Both the position numbers and the translations under genes were made by a program. This document shows, piece by piece, positions 14,192 to 22,846 of a DNA stretch of 28,840 nucleotides. This DNA comes from Streptobacillus canis (lineage in GTDB: Bacteria; Fusobacteriota; Fusobacteriia; Fusobacteriales; Leptotrichiaceae): positions 1-28,840 of the forward strand of contig NZ_WOEI01000022.1 in assembly GCF_009733925.1 (NCBI RefSeq), read 5' to 3'. The notes below the pieces were generated by a model. The model ran no database searches and was not told the DNA's origin. It saw nothing but the letters and a program-made list of their open reading frames with translations. Numbering within the stretch: the first letter of the stretch is position 1; each line of letters starts with the position of its first letter.

Positions 14192-15606
14192 TGGAAATTA
14201 CAAAAAAGACATATATTGCAGACATAGAGCGTGGAATATATGACATCAAAGATGAAATGGTTCATAAATTTACTACAGGTAAGGGACTTGATGAAGCTGT
14301 AGTAAGAAGAATTTCTGAAAAGAAAAATGAGCCAGAATGGATGCTTGAAAAAAGATTACACGCTTTAAGAGTATTTGACTTAAAACCTATGCCAACTTGG
14401 AGTACAGATTTATCTGATTTAGACATAAATGAAATAGTACACTATTTAGAAACAGAATCAGATAATATGAATTCATCATGGGATGATGTACCAGATTATA
14501 TTAAAAAAACTTTTGATAGATTAGGAATACCTGAAGCTGAGAAAAAATCACTTGCAGGAGTTGGAGCTCAATATGATTCTAACGTTGTATATCATAGTTT
14601 AAATGAAGAATTAAAGGCTCAAGGAGTTATTTATACAGATATAGAAACAGCAATGGTAGAACATGAAGAATTAATCAAAAAATATTTTATGACTTTAATT
14701 AAACCAGAAGATCATAAATTTGCAGCTTTACATGGAGCAGTTTGGTCAGGAGGATCATTTGTTTATGTTCCAAAAGGTGTAAAAGTTGAGAAACCATTAC
14801 AATCTTACTTTAGATTGAATGCTGCAGAATCAGGACAATTTGAACATACATTAATAATAGTTGAAGAAGGAGCAGACCTACATTTCATAGAAGGATGTTC
14901 AGCACCTAAATATTACAAAAATGCTCTGCATGCTGGAGCAGTAGAACTATTTGTAGGTAAAAATGCTAAACTTAGATATTCAACTATAGAAAACTGGTCA
15001 AAAAATCTATATAACTTAAATACAAAAAGAGCTATAGTAGAAGATCATGGAACTATAGAATGGATATCAGGTTCATTTGGTTCTCGTGTAACTAATCTTT
15101 ACCCTATGAGTATTTTAAATGGAGTTGGAGCAGCTTGTGAATTTACTGGAGTTACATTTGCAGCAGCTGGACAATTCTTAGATACAGGATGTAAGATAAT
15201 ACATGCTGCACCATATACTACATCTAATGTTTCTTCAAAATCAATTTCAAAAAATGGTGGAGGAGCATTCTATAGATCATTACTAAAAGTAGTACCAGGA
15301 GCTCACCATTGTAAAGCAACTGCAGAATGTGAATCATTAATGTTAGATAATAACGGTTCAGCATCTCATACTATGCCTATAATAGAAGTTAATACTGATG
15401 ATATAGATATAGGACATGAAGCAAGTATAGGAAGAATTAGTGATGAAGCAATATTCTATTTAATGAGTAGAGGTCTTTCAGAAGATGAAGCAAAACTTAT
15501 GATAATTAGAGGATTTGTGGAACCTATTTCAAAAGAATTACCACTTGAATATGCAGTTGAGTTAAACAAATTAATAGAATTAGAGTTAGAAGGGACTATA
15601 GGGTAG
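14191..15606 (+). CDS. sufB: SufB, Fe-S cluster assembly scaffold protein
   Basis: The 471-residue beta-helix protein is the core of the SufBC2D complex on which new Fe-S clusters form. The conserved cysteine region is HHCKATAECESLML, with Cys380 corresponding to the essential SufB cysteine of characterised proteins, followed by IDIGHEASIGRI (His409) and the C-terminal LMSRGLSEDEAKLMIIRGF signature. Length is typical. The ATG overlaps the sufC stop by one base. The next gene in the operon begins ten bases after its stop, consistent with stoichiometric synthesis of the complex. Confidence 0.95.
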   Translation: MEITKKTYIADIERGIYDIKDEMVHKFTTGKGLDEAVVRRISEKKNEPEWMLEKRLHALRVFDLKPMPTWSTDLSDLDINEIVHYLETESDNMNSSWDDVPDYIKKTFDRLGIPEAEKKSLAGVGAQYDSNVVYHSLNEELKAQGVIYTDIETAMVEHEELIKKYFMTLIKPEDHKFAALHGAVWSGGSFVYVPKGVKVEKPLQSYFRLNAAESGQFEHTLIIVEEGADLHFIEGCSAPKYYKNALHAGAVELFVGKNAKLRYSTIENWSKNLYNLNTKRAIVEDHGTIEWISGSFGSRVTNLYPMSILNGVGAACEFTGVTFAAAGQFLDTGCKIIHAAPYTTSNVSSKSISKNGGGAFYRSLLKVVPGAHHCKATAECESLMLDNNGSASHTMPIIEVNTDDIDIGHEASIGRISDEAIFYLMSRGLSEDEAKLMIIRGFVEPISKELPLEYAVELNKLIELELEGTIG

Positions 15607-15615
15607 GTGATAGAG

Positions 15616-16737
15616 ATGAAAGAGAAAAAATATTCAGCAAAAGTACAAGAAACTATAGACCTGCTAAAATCAGCTGTAGCAGAAGAATCAAAAAAAGCAA
15701 GTAAAAAAGAAGTGGATATGTCATTAAATAAACCGGTATGGAATAGAATGAAATATAGTGTAAAAGGTATAGAAGAAGTACAAGAATTTAATGGATATGT
15801 TACTAAAAACTTAGAAAATGAAAATATCGAAATAAGTGAAAATGTATTTACTAAATTAAGAGTAGCAAACTACTTTAAAAATGAAGCAGAAAAATATGCT
15901 AACTTAAAGAAAAGAATATTAATAAAAGATAAAATAGAAGAAAATATATATATTACTATGGAACTTTCAAAAGATAATCCTCATTTAGTAGATGTATATA
16001 ACATAGAGCTTGAAGAAAATGCAAGTGCAAAAATATTTTTAATGTATAAAGGTATAGATGAAGAATATACTTATCATAATGGATATATTAATGTTAAAGC
16101 AAGAAAAGGTTCAAAACTTGATTTAATAACTATACAAACATTAAATACAAAATCAGAAAATTTCTTAGGTGTGGATATAGATGTTTTAGAAGGTGCAGAT
16201 GTAAAACATTATTCAGTTGAATTTGGTGGAGAGGCTAATGTAACTTCAGTTTCTTCTAACTTATTAGAAAATAGAGCAAATTCATTATTATTACCAGTAT
16301 ATTTATCTGATGGAGAAAGAAAAACAGATTATGAATACACATTAAACTTCCATGGAAGAGAATGTGTTGCAGACATAGATGCAAGAGGAGTAACAAAAGA
16401 TAAAGCAGTAAAAGTATTTAGAGGTAATTTAGTATTTGAAAGATTTTCTTCAAAATCTGCTGGATCAGAAGCTGAGTTTTCAATACTTTTAGATAAAACA
16501 GTTAATGCTCACTCTATACCAACATTATTCTGTGATGAAGATGATGTTATAGGAGCACACTCTGCAAGTATAGGTAAAATAGATCAAGATAAACTACTAT
16601 ACTTAATGAGTAGAGGATTTGATGCTAAAAGTGCTAAAAAACTTGTAGTAGAATCATCTTTTGGGCCTGTATTTGATGCTATAGAAGATGAAGATATAGT
16701 TAGAGAGTTAAAGGAAATCTTGGAAAGAAGATTATAA
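15616..16737 (+). CDS. sufD: SufD-like Fe-S cluster assembly protein
   Basis: This is the second beta-helix subunit, pairing with SufB and SufC. The C-terminal half carries the family signature FCDEDDVIGAHSASIGKIDQ followed by LLYLMSRGFDAKSAKKLVVE, including the conserved His (in GAHSAS) shared by SufD proteins. The N-terminal half is poorly conserved, as is usual. I choose the ATG at 15616, which has AGGTGA five bases upstream, giving 373 residues. A GTG at 15607 in the same frame would add three residues. It overlaps sufS by one base. Confidence 0.9.
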   Translation: MKEKKYSAKVQETIDLLKSAVAEESKKASKKEVDMSLNKPVWNRMKYSVKGIEEVQEFNGYVTKNLENENIEISENVFTKLRVANYFKNEAEKYANLKKRILIKDKIEENIYITMELSKDNPHLVDVYNIELEENASAKIFLMYKGIDEEYTYHNGYINVKARKGSKLDLITIQTLNTKSENFLGVDIDVLEGADVKHYSVEFGGEANVTSVSSNLLENRANSLLLPVYLSDGERKTDYEYTLNFHGRECVADIDARGVTKDKAVKVFRGNLVFERFSSKSAGSEAEFSILLDKTVNAHSIPTLFCDEDDVIGAHSASIGKIDQDKLLYLMSRGFDAKSAKKLVVESSFGPVFDAIEDEDIVRELKEILERRL

Positions 16738-17942
16738 TGAACGATATAAAAAAAGAGTTCCCTATATTTAAAAAAAGGGATATGGCTTATCTAGATAGTG
16801 CAGCTACAAGTCAAAAACCACAAGAGGTTATTGATGAAATATATAATTACTATTGTGAAACTAATGGAAATGCAGGAAGAGGAAGTCATGAACTTTCTAT
16901 GATAAATCAAGCTATAATGGAATCTACAAGAAAAAAAGTAGCAAGCTTTGTTGGAGTTAGTAATGAAAATAATATAGTTTTTACTAAGGGAACAACAGAA
17001 GGCTTGAATACTATAGCCTTTGGTTATGCATTTGAAAATTTACATGAAGGTGATGAAATAATTTTAGGAATTTCTAATCACCATGCTAATATAGTTCCAT
17101 GGCAAGAAGTAGCTAGACTAAAAAAATTAAGAATAAGATATCTTTATTTAGATGAATTTGGAAATTTAGATTTAAAACAACTTCCATATTTATTTAATCC
17201 AAGAACTAAGATAATAAGTATATCAAGTGTGGTTAATACTACGGGAGTAATTCAAAAATTTAAAGAAGTTATAGAAATTGCTCATAGATATGATGTTAAA
17301 GTGGTACTTGATTGTGCTCAATCTATTATGCATTTTAAACATGAATTTGATATGTGGGATGTAGATTTTGCAGTATTTTCAGGACATAAAGTATTTGCAG
17401 CTCAAGGAGTTGGTGTACTTTTTGGGAAAAAAGAACTATTAAATAAAACAAGACCTTTCATATTTGGTGGAGACATGGTTGAATATGTTACAGAGAGTTC
17501 AGCTACATATAAGGAAGTACCACATAAATTTGAAGGTGGAACTCAAAATGTTGCAGCAATTTCTACACTTTCAAAAGCTGTAGAGTATATGGAAAAAATA
17601 GGTTATGAAAGATTACAGAAGGCTGAAGAAAAGTTAAATATGTATGCAACTTTTGCAATAAATACATTAGATTTTATTGAAACATATTATGCAGAAAATG
17701 TTGAAAAAGTAGGAATATTAGCATTTAATGTTAAAGGAGTTCATTCACATGATACTGCCTTTATACTTGATAATTTTAATGTTGCTGTTAGATCTGGACA
17801 ACATTGCACTGCACCTTTACTCTCATATATGGGTATAAATTCATGTTGTAGAATGAGTTTAGGAATATATAACGATGAGAAAGATATAGATAGATTAGTA
17901 GAAGCTTTACTTGAAGTAAAGAGAATATTTTTAGATAAATAA
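16737..17942 (+). CDS. sufS: SufS, group II cysteine desulfurase
   Basis: The 401-residue PLP enzyme removes sulfur from cysteine for Fe-S assembly. The PLP lysine is Lys218 in FSGHKVF, the stacking histidine region is SNHHANIVPW (113-122), and the catalytic cysteine is Cys357 in VRSGQHCTAP. The short spacing after that cysteine and the RSGQHC motif are of the group II (SufS) type, not IscS/NifS. It is the last gene of the operon and shares one base with sufD. No SufU, SufE or SufA gene follows, so its sulfur acceptor must be encoded elsewhere or replaced. A terminator lies at the stop codon. Confidence 0.94.
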   Translation: MNDIKKEFPIFKKRDMAYLDSAATSQKPQEVIDEIYNYYCETNGNAGRGSHELSMINQAIMESTRKKVASFVGVSNENNIVFTKGTTEGLNTIAFGYAFENLHEGDEIILGISNHHANIVPWQEVARLKKLRIRYLYLDEFGNLDLKQLPYLFNPRTKIISISSVVNTTGVIQKFKEVIEIAHRYDVKVVLDCAQSIMHFKHEFDMWDVDFAVFSGHKVFAAQGVGVLFGKKELLNKTRPFIFGGDMVEYVTESSATYKEVPHKFEGGTQNVAAISTLSKAVEYMEKIGYERLQKAEEKLNMYATFAINTLDFIETYYAENVEKVGILAFNVKGVHSHDTAFILDNFNVAVRSGQHCTAPLLSYMGINSCCRMSLGIYNDEKDIDRLVEALLEVKRIFLDK

Positions 17943-17970
17943 AAAGGAATAGATTAACTATTCCTTTTTT
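17941..17970. terminator. Bidirectional terminator between sufS and the YwaF-like gene
   Basis: A 12-bp stem, AAAAAGGAATAG (17941-17952) with CTATTCCTTTTT (17958-17969), has loop ATTAA. The A and T flanks provide a U-tract in both directions, serving sufS on plus and the minus-strand operon ending at 17971. Confidence 0.88.
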
Positions 17971-18690
17971 CTATATTGTAACTTCTTGTAATTCATCTCT
18001 TTGGTTATTAATAAATGGTAAATACATAAGTATCATAGATAATACAAATAAACCAATAAGTGCAATTTGATAGAACCAGAAAGGTTTGATGAAACTAACT
18101 GCAGGTAAAATATAGTCTGCCATAAACATATAGTTAGTACCATAAATACCATTCCATATAAATGCAAGTCCTACTAATGCAAAATATCCTAAAATTGATG
18201 TTAATAATCCCTTTAAAGTTACTCTTTCATCTAGATGTATAAATGCATAGAATACTGCAAATATTTCAAACATGTGACTAGCTATAAAAGAATAAACATA
18301 AAGCGGTGAATAATATACTGAAAATCCAGGTATAATTACTGCTAGTATTGCTCCTGAAAACCAGAAATATACAAAGTTAAAATATAGTCTTTTTCTAGTT
18401 ATAAAATAAATTCCAGCAAATATTAATGAAACATTACATAAATTCAATGGGACAGTATTATACCACACATCGCCTTCTAAATAAATCCTATAAAGTGAGT
18501 CAACTAATTTAACAACAAGGCAGAGTATACCTAAAAAAATAGTATATTTTCCCTTTTCTATTCCTTTAAATAAATAAGGTATTAAAAGTAAAATAATACA
18601 AATAATTAAAAGAACAAAAACAGGTTTTAAATGCTCTGGTGAGAAATATGATAAATGATATTCTCCCTTAACAAAATATTCAGAAAACAT
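17971..18690 (-). CDS. YwaF/TIGR02206-type integral membrane protein
   Basis: The 239-residue protein has about seven transmembrane segments and matches the YwaF-like (TIGR02206) family through VPLNLCNVSLIFAG near residues 80-93 and an AVIIPGFSVYYSP region near 117-129. Biochemical function is not established. Its ATG overlaps the mnmG stop by one base (TAATG), with AAGGAGGT inside the end of mnmG, so it is translationally coupled to that gene and ends the operon. The reason for coupling with a tRNA-modification enzyme is unknown. Confidence 0.75.
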   Translation of the reverse strand: MFSEYFVKGEYHLSYFSPEHLKPVFVLLIICIILLLIPYLFKGIEKGKYTIFLGILCLVVKLVDSLYRIYLEGDVWYNTVPLNLCNVSLIFAGIYFITRKRLYFNFVYFWFSGAILAVIIPGFSVYYSPLYVYSFIASHMFEIFAVFYAFIHLDERVTLKGLLTSILGYFALVGLAFIWNGIYGTNYMFMADYILPAVSFIKPFWFYQIALIGLFVLSMILMYLPFINNQRDELQEVTI

Positions 18691-20549
18691 TATTTAACCT
18701 CCTTAAGAATAGAAACAAGTATAGCTATGTCATTGTATGTAACTCCACTAATTCTAGTTGCTTGCCCTATATTTTTTGGTTTTGTATAACTTAATCCACT
18801 TATTGCAATATTTGATAATCCTTTTATATTTTCATAATCAAAATCTTCAGGGATTACAATATTTTCAAGTTTTTTAAATTTCTCAATTTGATTTCTTTCT
18901 CTTTCAATAAATATTCTATATTTAGCTTCTATTTCTACTTGTTCTTTAGAAATTTTAGGTATGTCTTTAGTTTCAGTAAACATTGCTAAATTATCATAGT
19001 TAATTTCTTGTCTACCTAAAAATTCAAATGCCGTCATTACATTATTGTGAGATGCATTAGGATCTATACCTTTAAGTATTTCATTGTTTTCCTTATTTGG
19101 ATAGATTTTAATTTCTTTAAGTCTTTCAATCTCTTCTTCAATAATATGAATGTTTTCTTCAAGTTCTTTTAATTTATTTGGATCTAGTAATCCAATTTCT
19201 TTAGCTTTTTCAAGTAATCTAATAAATACATTATCTTGTCTTAAAGTTAGTCTGTATTCTGCACGAGAAGGTAGAACTCTATAAGGTTCTGGAGTTTCCT
19301 TATTAATAATATCATCTATTAATACTCCTATATATCCTTCATCACGAGAAATGATAATAGGTTCTTTACCATCAATTTTACGTACAGCATTAACTCCAGC
19401 TATAAATCCTTGAGCAGCTGCTTCTTCATACCCACTAGTACCATTAATAGTTCCAGCTTGGAATAAATTTTCTATTACTTTAGATTCTAAAGAAAAATGT
19501 AATTGTCTAGCAGGAACAAAATCATATTCTACTGCATATCCATATCTTAAAATTTTAGCATTTTCTAAACCTTTAATTGTTCTGATAAGTTTTTCTTGAG
19601 CAAATGGAGGCATAGCTGTTGTAAATCCATTTACATATATTTCATCACTTTCTCTTGATTCTTGTTCAAGGAAAATTTGATGATCTGTCTTATCAGGGAA
19701 GTTCATTATTTTTCTATCTAAAGATGGACAGTGTCTTGGACCTTTTGTAGATACTATACCTGTAACTATAGGAGAGTATTTTAAAAGTTCTTGTCCTACT
19801 TTAATTGTTTCTTCTGTTGTGAAAGTTAACCATGTTTCTAAAGGTTTTTCATCAACTTCTTCAGTCATGTATGAAAAATATCTAGGATTAGTTTCACCTT
19901 GTAATTTTTCAAGTATATCTATATTTATACTTTTCTTATCTATTCTTGGTGGTGTAGCAGTTTGATATCTATCCATTTCAATACCATATTTAACTAGGTT
20001 ATCAGGTAATGAATTACTTGCTTTTTCACCTTGTCTTCCAGCAGAGTATTTAACATCTCCTATTATATATTGCCCATTTAAGAAAGTTCCTGTACAAAGT
20101 ACTACAGCTTTAGCAGAATATTTTAATCCTAAAGCATCAACTACTCCTATAACTTTCTTATTTTCATCTAACATTAAATCTTCTACCATGTTTTGTATTA
20201 CATCAAGATTATCTTGTTTTTCAATTATTTCTCTCATTTTAATTCTATACCAATATTTGTCTGCTTGTGCTCTTGTAATTTTAGCAGCTAAACCTTTAGT
20301 ATGATTTAAATTTTTAAGTTGTAAATTGTATTTATCAATATGTATAGCCATCTGTCCACCAAGCATACCTATTTCACTAACTATGTGAGATTTTCCTGGT
20401 CCACCTATGGCAGGGTTACAACTCATCATTGCAATATTATCTAAATATATAGTAAAAAGTGCAACTTTTTTTCCAAGTCTAGCAGCTGCAAGCGAAGCTT
20501 CAACTCCAGCATGTCCTGCACCTACTACTATAATATCATAGTTTTGCAT
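18690..20549 (-). CDS. mnmG: MnmG (GidA), tRNA uridine 5-carboxymethylaminomethyl modification enzyme
   Basis: The 619-residue FAD protein works with MnmE to modify U34 of certain tRNAs. The N-terminal dinucleotide fold has VVGAGHAGVEA (8-18), followed by the MnmG signature CNPAIGGPGKSH and the second signature GTFLNGQYIIGD. Near 365-380 lies NGTSGYEEAAAQGF, another family hallmark, and the C-terminal domain that contacts MnmE and tRNA is complete. Length is normal. AAGGAGG precedes the ATG, and the HAD phosphatase gene lies 11 bases upstream in the same operon. No mnmE is present in the window. Confidence 0.96.
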   Translation of the reverse strand: MQNYDIIVVGAGHAGVEASLAAARLGKKVALFTIYLDNIAMMSCNPAIGGPGKSHIVSEIGMLGGQMAIHIDKYNLQLKNLNHTKGLAAKITRAQADKYWYRIKMREIIEKQDNLDVIQNMVEDLMLDENKKVIGVVDALGLKYSAKAVVLCTGTFLNGQYIIGDVKYSAGRQGEKASNSLPDNLVKYGIEMDRYQTATPPRIDKKSINIDILEKLQGETNPRYFSYMTEEVDEKPLETWLTFTTEETIKVGQELLKYSPIVTGIVSTKGPRHCPSLDRKIMNFPDKTDHQIFLEQESRESDEIYVNGFTTAMPPFAQEKLIRTIKGLENAKILRYGYAVEYDFVPARQLHFSLESKVIENLFQAGTINGTSGYEEAAAQGFIAGVNAVRKIDGKEPIIISRDEGYIGVLIDDIINKETPEPYRVLPSRAEYRLTLRQDNVFIRLLEKAKEIGLLDPNKLKELEENIHIIEEEIERLKEIKIYPNKENNEILKGIDPNASHNNVMTAFEFLGRQEINYDNLAMFTETKDIPKISKEQVEIEAKYRIFIERERNQIEKFKKLENIVIPEDFDYENIKGLSNIAISGLSYTKPKNIGQATRISGVTYNDIAILVSILKEVK

Positions 20550-20560
20550 AATTCCTCCTT

Positions 20561-21517
20561 TTAGAAAGTGATACTTTTTTCAGCGTCAATGAATCTACCT
20601 ATAGTTTCATCAACAGTTTGACTTAAGTATCTATCATCATTTACTTCAACTAGTTCACTAAATTTACCAGTTCTATTTCTATCTATTAGTAGTGAGATTT
20701 CAGTATCTTCATATTTTGTTAACATATTGTAATCTCCCATACTATCACCAGCAACTAATATTGGTCCTTTTTTGTATAATGGGTAAATATATTTTTCTAT
20801 AACTTCAACTTTACCTTCATAATATGTTTCTATAGTACCTTTTCTAATTTCACCAGTAATTTTTTCGTTTATAAATTCAAGTTCTTTACCATAGATTTCT
20901 TTGATATATGGATGAAGAGGTTTTAATACTTCTTCAACCTGTATTCTAGGAGAACCTGAAATTACATATACATCTATATCATTTTCATGGAATTCTTTTA
21001 TTAACTCTTCCATTTCTTTAGCTATTGCTAGCCCTGTTTTATATGATGAAATATTATCTTCATAAATCCAGTTTTCATAACCGAATTCAATAGTATTATG
21101 ATAATTAATAGCTTTTTGTATTAAAGCTCTTAATTCTTCCTCGCTCATATCGTAAAAGAATATCATAGTTATATCAAAGTGATCGTATTTAAAGAATAGA
21201 TATTCTACTAATTCTTCTATATTAGCTAAAAATTCTAAATATACATCACTAGTATATTCTACAGAATATGCTCTTTCGAAGATTTCCATAAATCTTGATA
21301 AAACTTTTTCTTCAGCAGGGAAATGTTTGTATAAGAAATCACTTAATACTTGTGGAGTAGTTCTATATTTTTTAAACTTCAACACATAGTGCATTAATGC
21401 ATATTGTATATCATTCATAAGTATAGTATTATCACAATCAAATATTGCGTAATTCCCGTTATTTTTACTTTTGACTATTAATTCATCAATTCTTTTTTTA
21501 ATATTTTCTTTCCACAT
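20561..21517 (-). CDS. HAD-superfamily phosphatase, phosphoserine-phosphatase-like
   Basis: The 318-residue cytoplasmic hydrolase has all HAD motifs: motif I FDCDNT with nucleophile Asp27 and Asp29, motif II VISGS (Ser187), a lysine near residue 236 for motif III, and motif IV AGDSMGDYN (Asp258, Asp262). The helical C1 cap (about 40-180) is larger than in SerB, which suggests a phosphocholine-phosphatase-like or other subfamily member and not serine synthesis. The substrate is unknown. It heads the minus-strand operon with mnmG; AAGGAAAAG precedes the ATG. Confidence 0.8.
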   Translation of the reverse strand: MWKENIKKRIDELIVKSKNNGNYAIFDCDNTILMNDIQYALMHYVLKFKKYRTTPQVLSDFLYKHFPAEEKVLSRFMEIFERAYSVEYTSDVYLEFLANIEELVEYLFFKYDHFDITMIFFYDMSEEELRALIQKAINYHNTIEFGYENWIYEDNISSYKTGLAIAKEMEELIKEFHENDIDVYVISGSPRIQVEEVLKPLHPYIKEIYGKELEFINEKITGEIRKGTIETYYEGKVEVIEKYIYPLYKKGPILVAGDSMGDYNMLTKYEDTEISLLIDRNRTGKFSELVEVNDDRYLSQTVDETIGRFIDAEKSITF

Positions 21518-21545
21518 AACTTTTCCTTTTTATTTGATATACATA

Positions 21546-21574
21546 ATTATACTATATATATCCTTAAAATACAA
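21546..21574 (-). promoter_or_regulatory. Promoter of the HAD-mnmG-ywaF operon
   Basis: On the minus strand TTGTAT (21574-21569) and perfect TATAAT (21551-21546) are 17 bases apart, about 30 bases from the ATG at 21517. Confidence 0.6.
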
Positions 21575-21642
21575 CCATACTAAACTTTGCTAGAATAAAT
21601 ATGAAAAAATAAATATAGTTTGGCTGAATAAGTAAAAAAATG

Positions 21643-21671
21643 TTTACAAATATATATAAAAGTTGTATAAT
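21643..21671 (+). promoter_or_regulatory. Promoter of the small RHH-like gene
   Basis: TTTACA (21643-21648) and TATAAT (21666-21671) have 17-base spacing. The start would fall near 21678, with AAAGGAGG at about 21694-21701 before the ATG at 21708. It is divergent from the HAD operon promoter about 70 bases away. Confidence 0.65.
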
Positions 21672-21707
21672 ATATAAAGACAAGTAGATGTTAAAAGGAG
21701 GATTGTT

Positions 21708-21908
21708 ATGGGTATTAAAAAAGGTAGTAAAAGACCTTGGGATATATGGAAACATAAAGATGAAACTGAATTTAGAAATATCAACATTGGAATTAGGCTT
21801 AATAAAGAAGAACATGAAAGACTTTTAAATGCTAAGAAAAAAATAAATTATACAACAGCAGACATACTTCTTTTAGGTATTGAAGCTATAGAAAAAGATA
21901 AATATTAA
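21708..21908 (+). CDS. Small ribbon-helix-helix-like protein
   Basis: The 66-residue basic protein has a short N-terminal arm (GSKRPWDIWKHKDETEF), then a strand INIGIRLNKEEHERLL and a second helix segment YTTADILLLGIEAIEK. The strand-helix-helix pattern with polar start and the NKEEHERL turn resembles RHH/CopG-type DNA-binding proteins. No target is known. It has its own promoter and terminator and no toxin gene beside it, so a simple toxin-antitoxin pair is not indicated. The AT-rich divergent region upstream is a plausible place for autoregulation, which is inference. Confidence 0.6.
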   Translation: MGIKKGSKRPWDIWKHKDETEFRNINIGIRLNKEEHERLLNAKKKINYTTADILLLGIEAIEKDKY

Positions 21909-21909
21909 T

Positions 21910-21938
21910 TAGGTAGTATAAATCTACCTATTTTTTTT
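21910..21938 (+). terminator. Terminator of the small RHH-like gene
   Basis: TAGGTAG (21910-21916) pairs with CTACCTA (21924-21930) around a seven-base loop, followed by eight T (21931-21938). Confidence 0.88.
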
Positions 21939-21957
21939 AATAAAAATTCAAGAAAAT

Positions 21958-21988
21958 TTGGTAATTAGCTATGTTTTAATGGTATAAT
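21958..21988 (+). promoter_or_regulatory. Promoter of the mevalonate operon
   Basis: Perfect TATAAT at 21983-21988 is preceded by TGG, an extended -10 element. The best -35, TTGGTA at 21958-21963, is 19 bases away, so the extended -10 probably does most of the work. AAGGAG (22005-22010) follows. Confidence 0.55.
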
Positions 21989-22015
21989 ATGTATATCAAA
22001 AAATAAGGAGAAAAA

Positions 22016-22846
22016 ATGGTTTATGGAAAGATAATATTATTTGGAGAACATTCAGTAGTTTATGGTAAAAATGCTATAGCCATGCTAATGAAAGGTGTAA
22101 ATTTAAAAGCAGAAATAATATTAAAAAAAGTAAAAGAGAGTAAACATGTAAGTGATATAAAAGAATATATAAAAAGTAAGTATGGAATAGAAGAAGATAT
22201 ATATATAGATATAATATCAACTATTCCTTCAGGTAGTGGTCTTGGATCTTCTGCTGCGCTTGCAATAGCGATAGCTAAAGCTTTTAAAAAAAAATATGGT
22301 TTAAATAAAGAGGATGTTAAAAATATAGTGTGGGAAAGTGAAAGAAGAGCACATGGTAATCCTAGTGGAATAGATATTGCAGTAATATTAAATAATGAAA
22401 ATGTATTATTCAATAAACAAGATGGAGTAAGAAAAATAGAATTTAATTTAGGAGCTAAATTAGTTATTGCAAATAGTGGTTTAAAAGGTGTAACTCGAGA
22501 AGCAGTTGCTATGGTAGCTGAAAATTATGATGAATTTAAAGTATATATAGATAATTTAGGAGATATTGCAAATAAAGCTATAAAAGCATTAGAAGAAAAA
22601 GATATTTTTTTCTTGGGAGAACTAATGAATTTAGCTCAAGTAAATTTAAAATCAATGAATTTATCAAATGATAAATTAGAAAAACTAATAAATGTTGCTA
22701 AAAACAATTCGTTAGGAGCAAAAATTACTGGTGCAGGACTTGGAGGATGTATTATTTCATTAGTTAAAACAAAAGATGAAGCAAATTACTTAAAAAAATT
22801 ATTAATTAAAGAAGGAGCAAAAAATGTATGGCTAGAGGATATATAA
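22016..22846 (+). CDS. mvaK1: Mevalonate kinase
   Basis: The 276-residue GHMP kinase phosphorylates mevalonate to mevalonate 5-phosphate, the first committed kinase step of isoprenoid synthesis by the mevalonate route. Motifs are LFGEHSVVYG (8-17), the ATP loop PSGSGLGSSAAL (71-82), ERRAHGNPSGID with the catalytic Asp120, and C-terminal ITGAGLGGC (237-245). It is slightly shorter than most bacterial homologs, with no motif missing. It overlaps the next gene by 19 bases, so translation is coupled. The gene order matches mvaK1-mvaD-mvaK2 clusters of Gram-positive cocci. Confidence 0.92.
   Translation: MVYGKIILFGEHSVVYGKNAIAMLMKGVNLKAEIILKKVKESKHVSDIKEYIKSKYGIEEDIYIDIISTIPSGSGLGSSAALAIAIAKAFKKKYGLNKEDVKNIVWESERRAHGNPSGIDIAVILNNENVLFNKQDGVRKIEFNLGAKLVIANSGLKGVTREAVAMVAENYDEFKVYIDNLGDIANKAIKALEEKDIFFLGELMNLAQVNLKSMNLSNDKLEKLINVAKNNSLGAKITGAGLGGCIISLVKTKDEANYLKKLLIKEGAKNVWLEDI

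Noticed and set aside
21564..21815. 83-codon minus-strand ORF in the divergent region
   Set aside because: It covers two good promoters and the RHH-like gene, and its product is Phe/Ile-rich noise.
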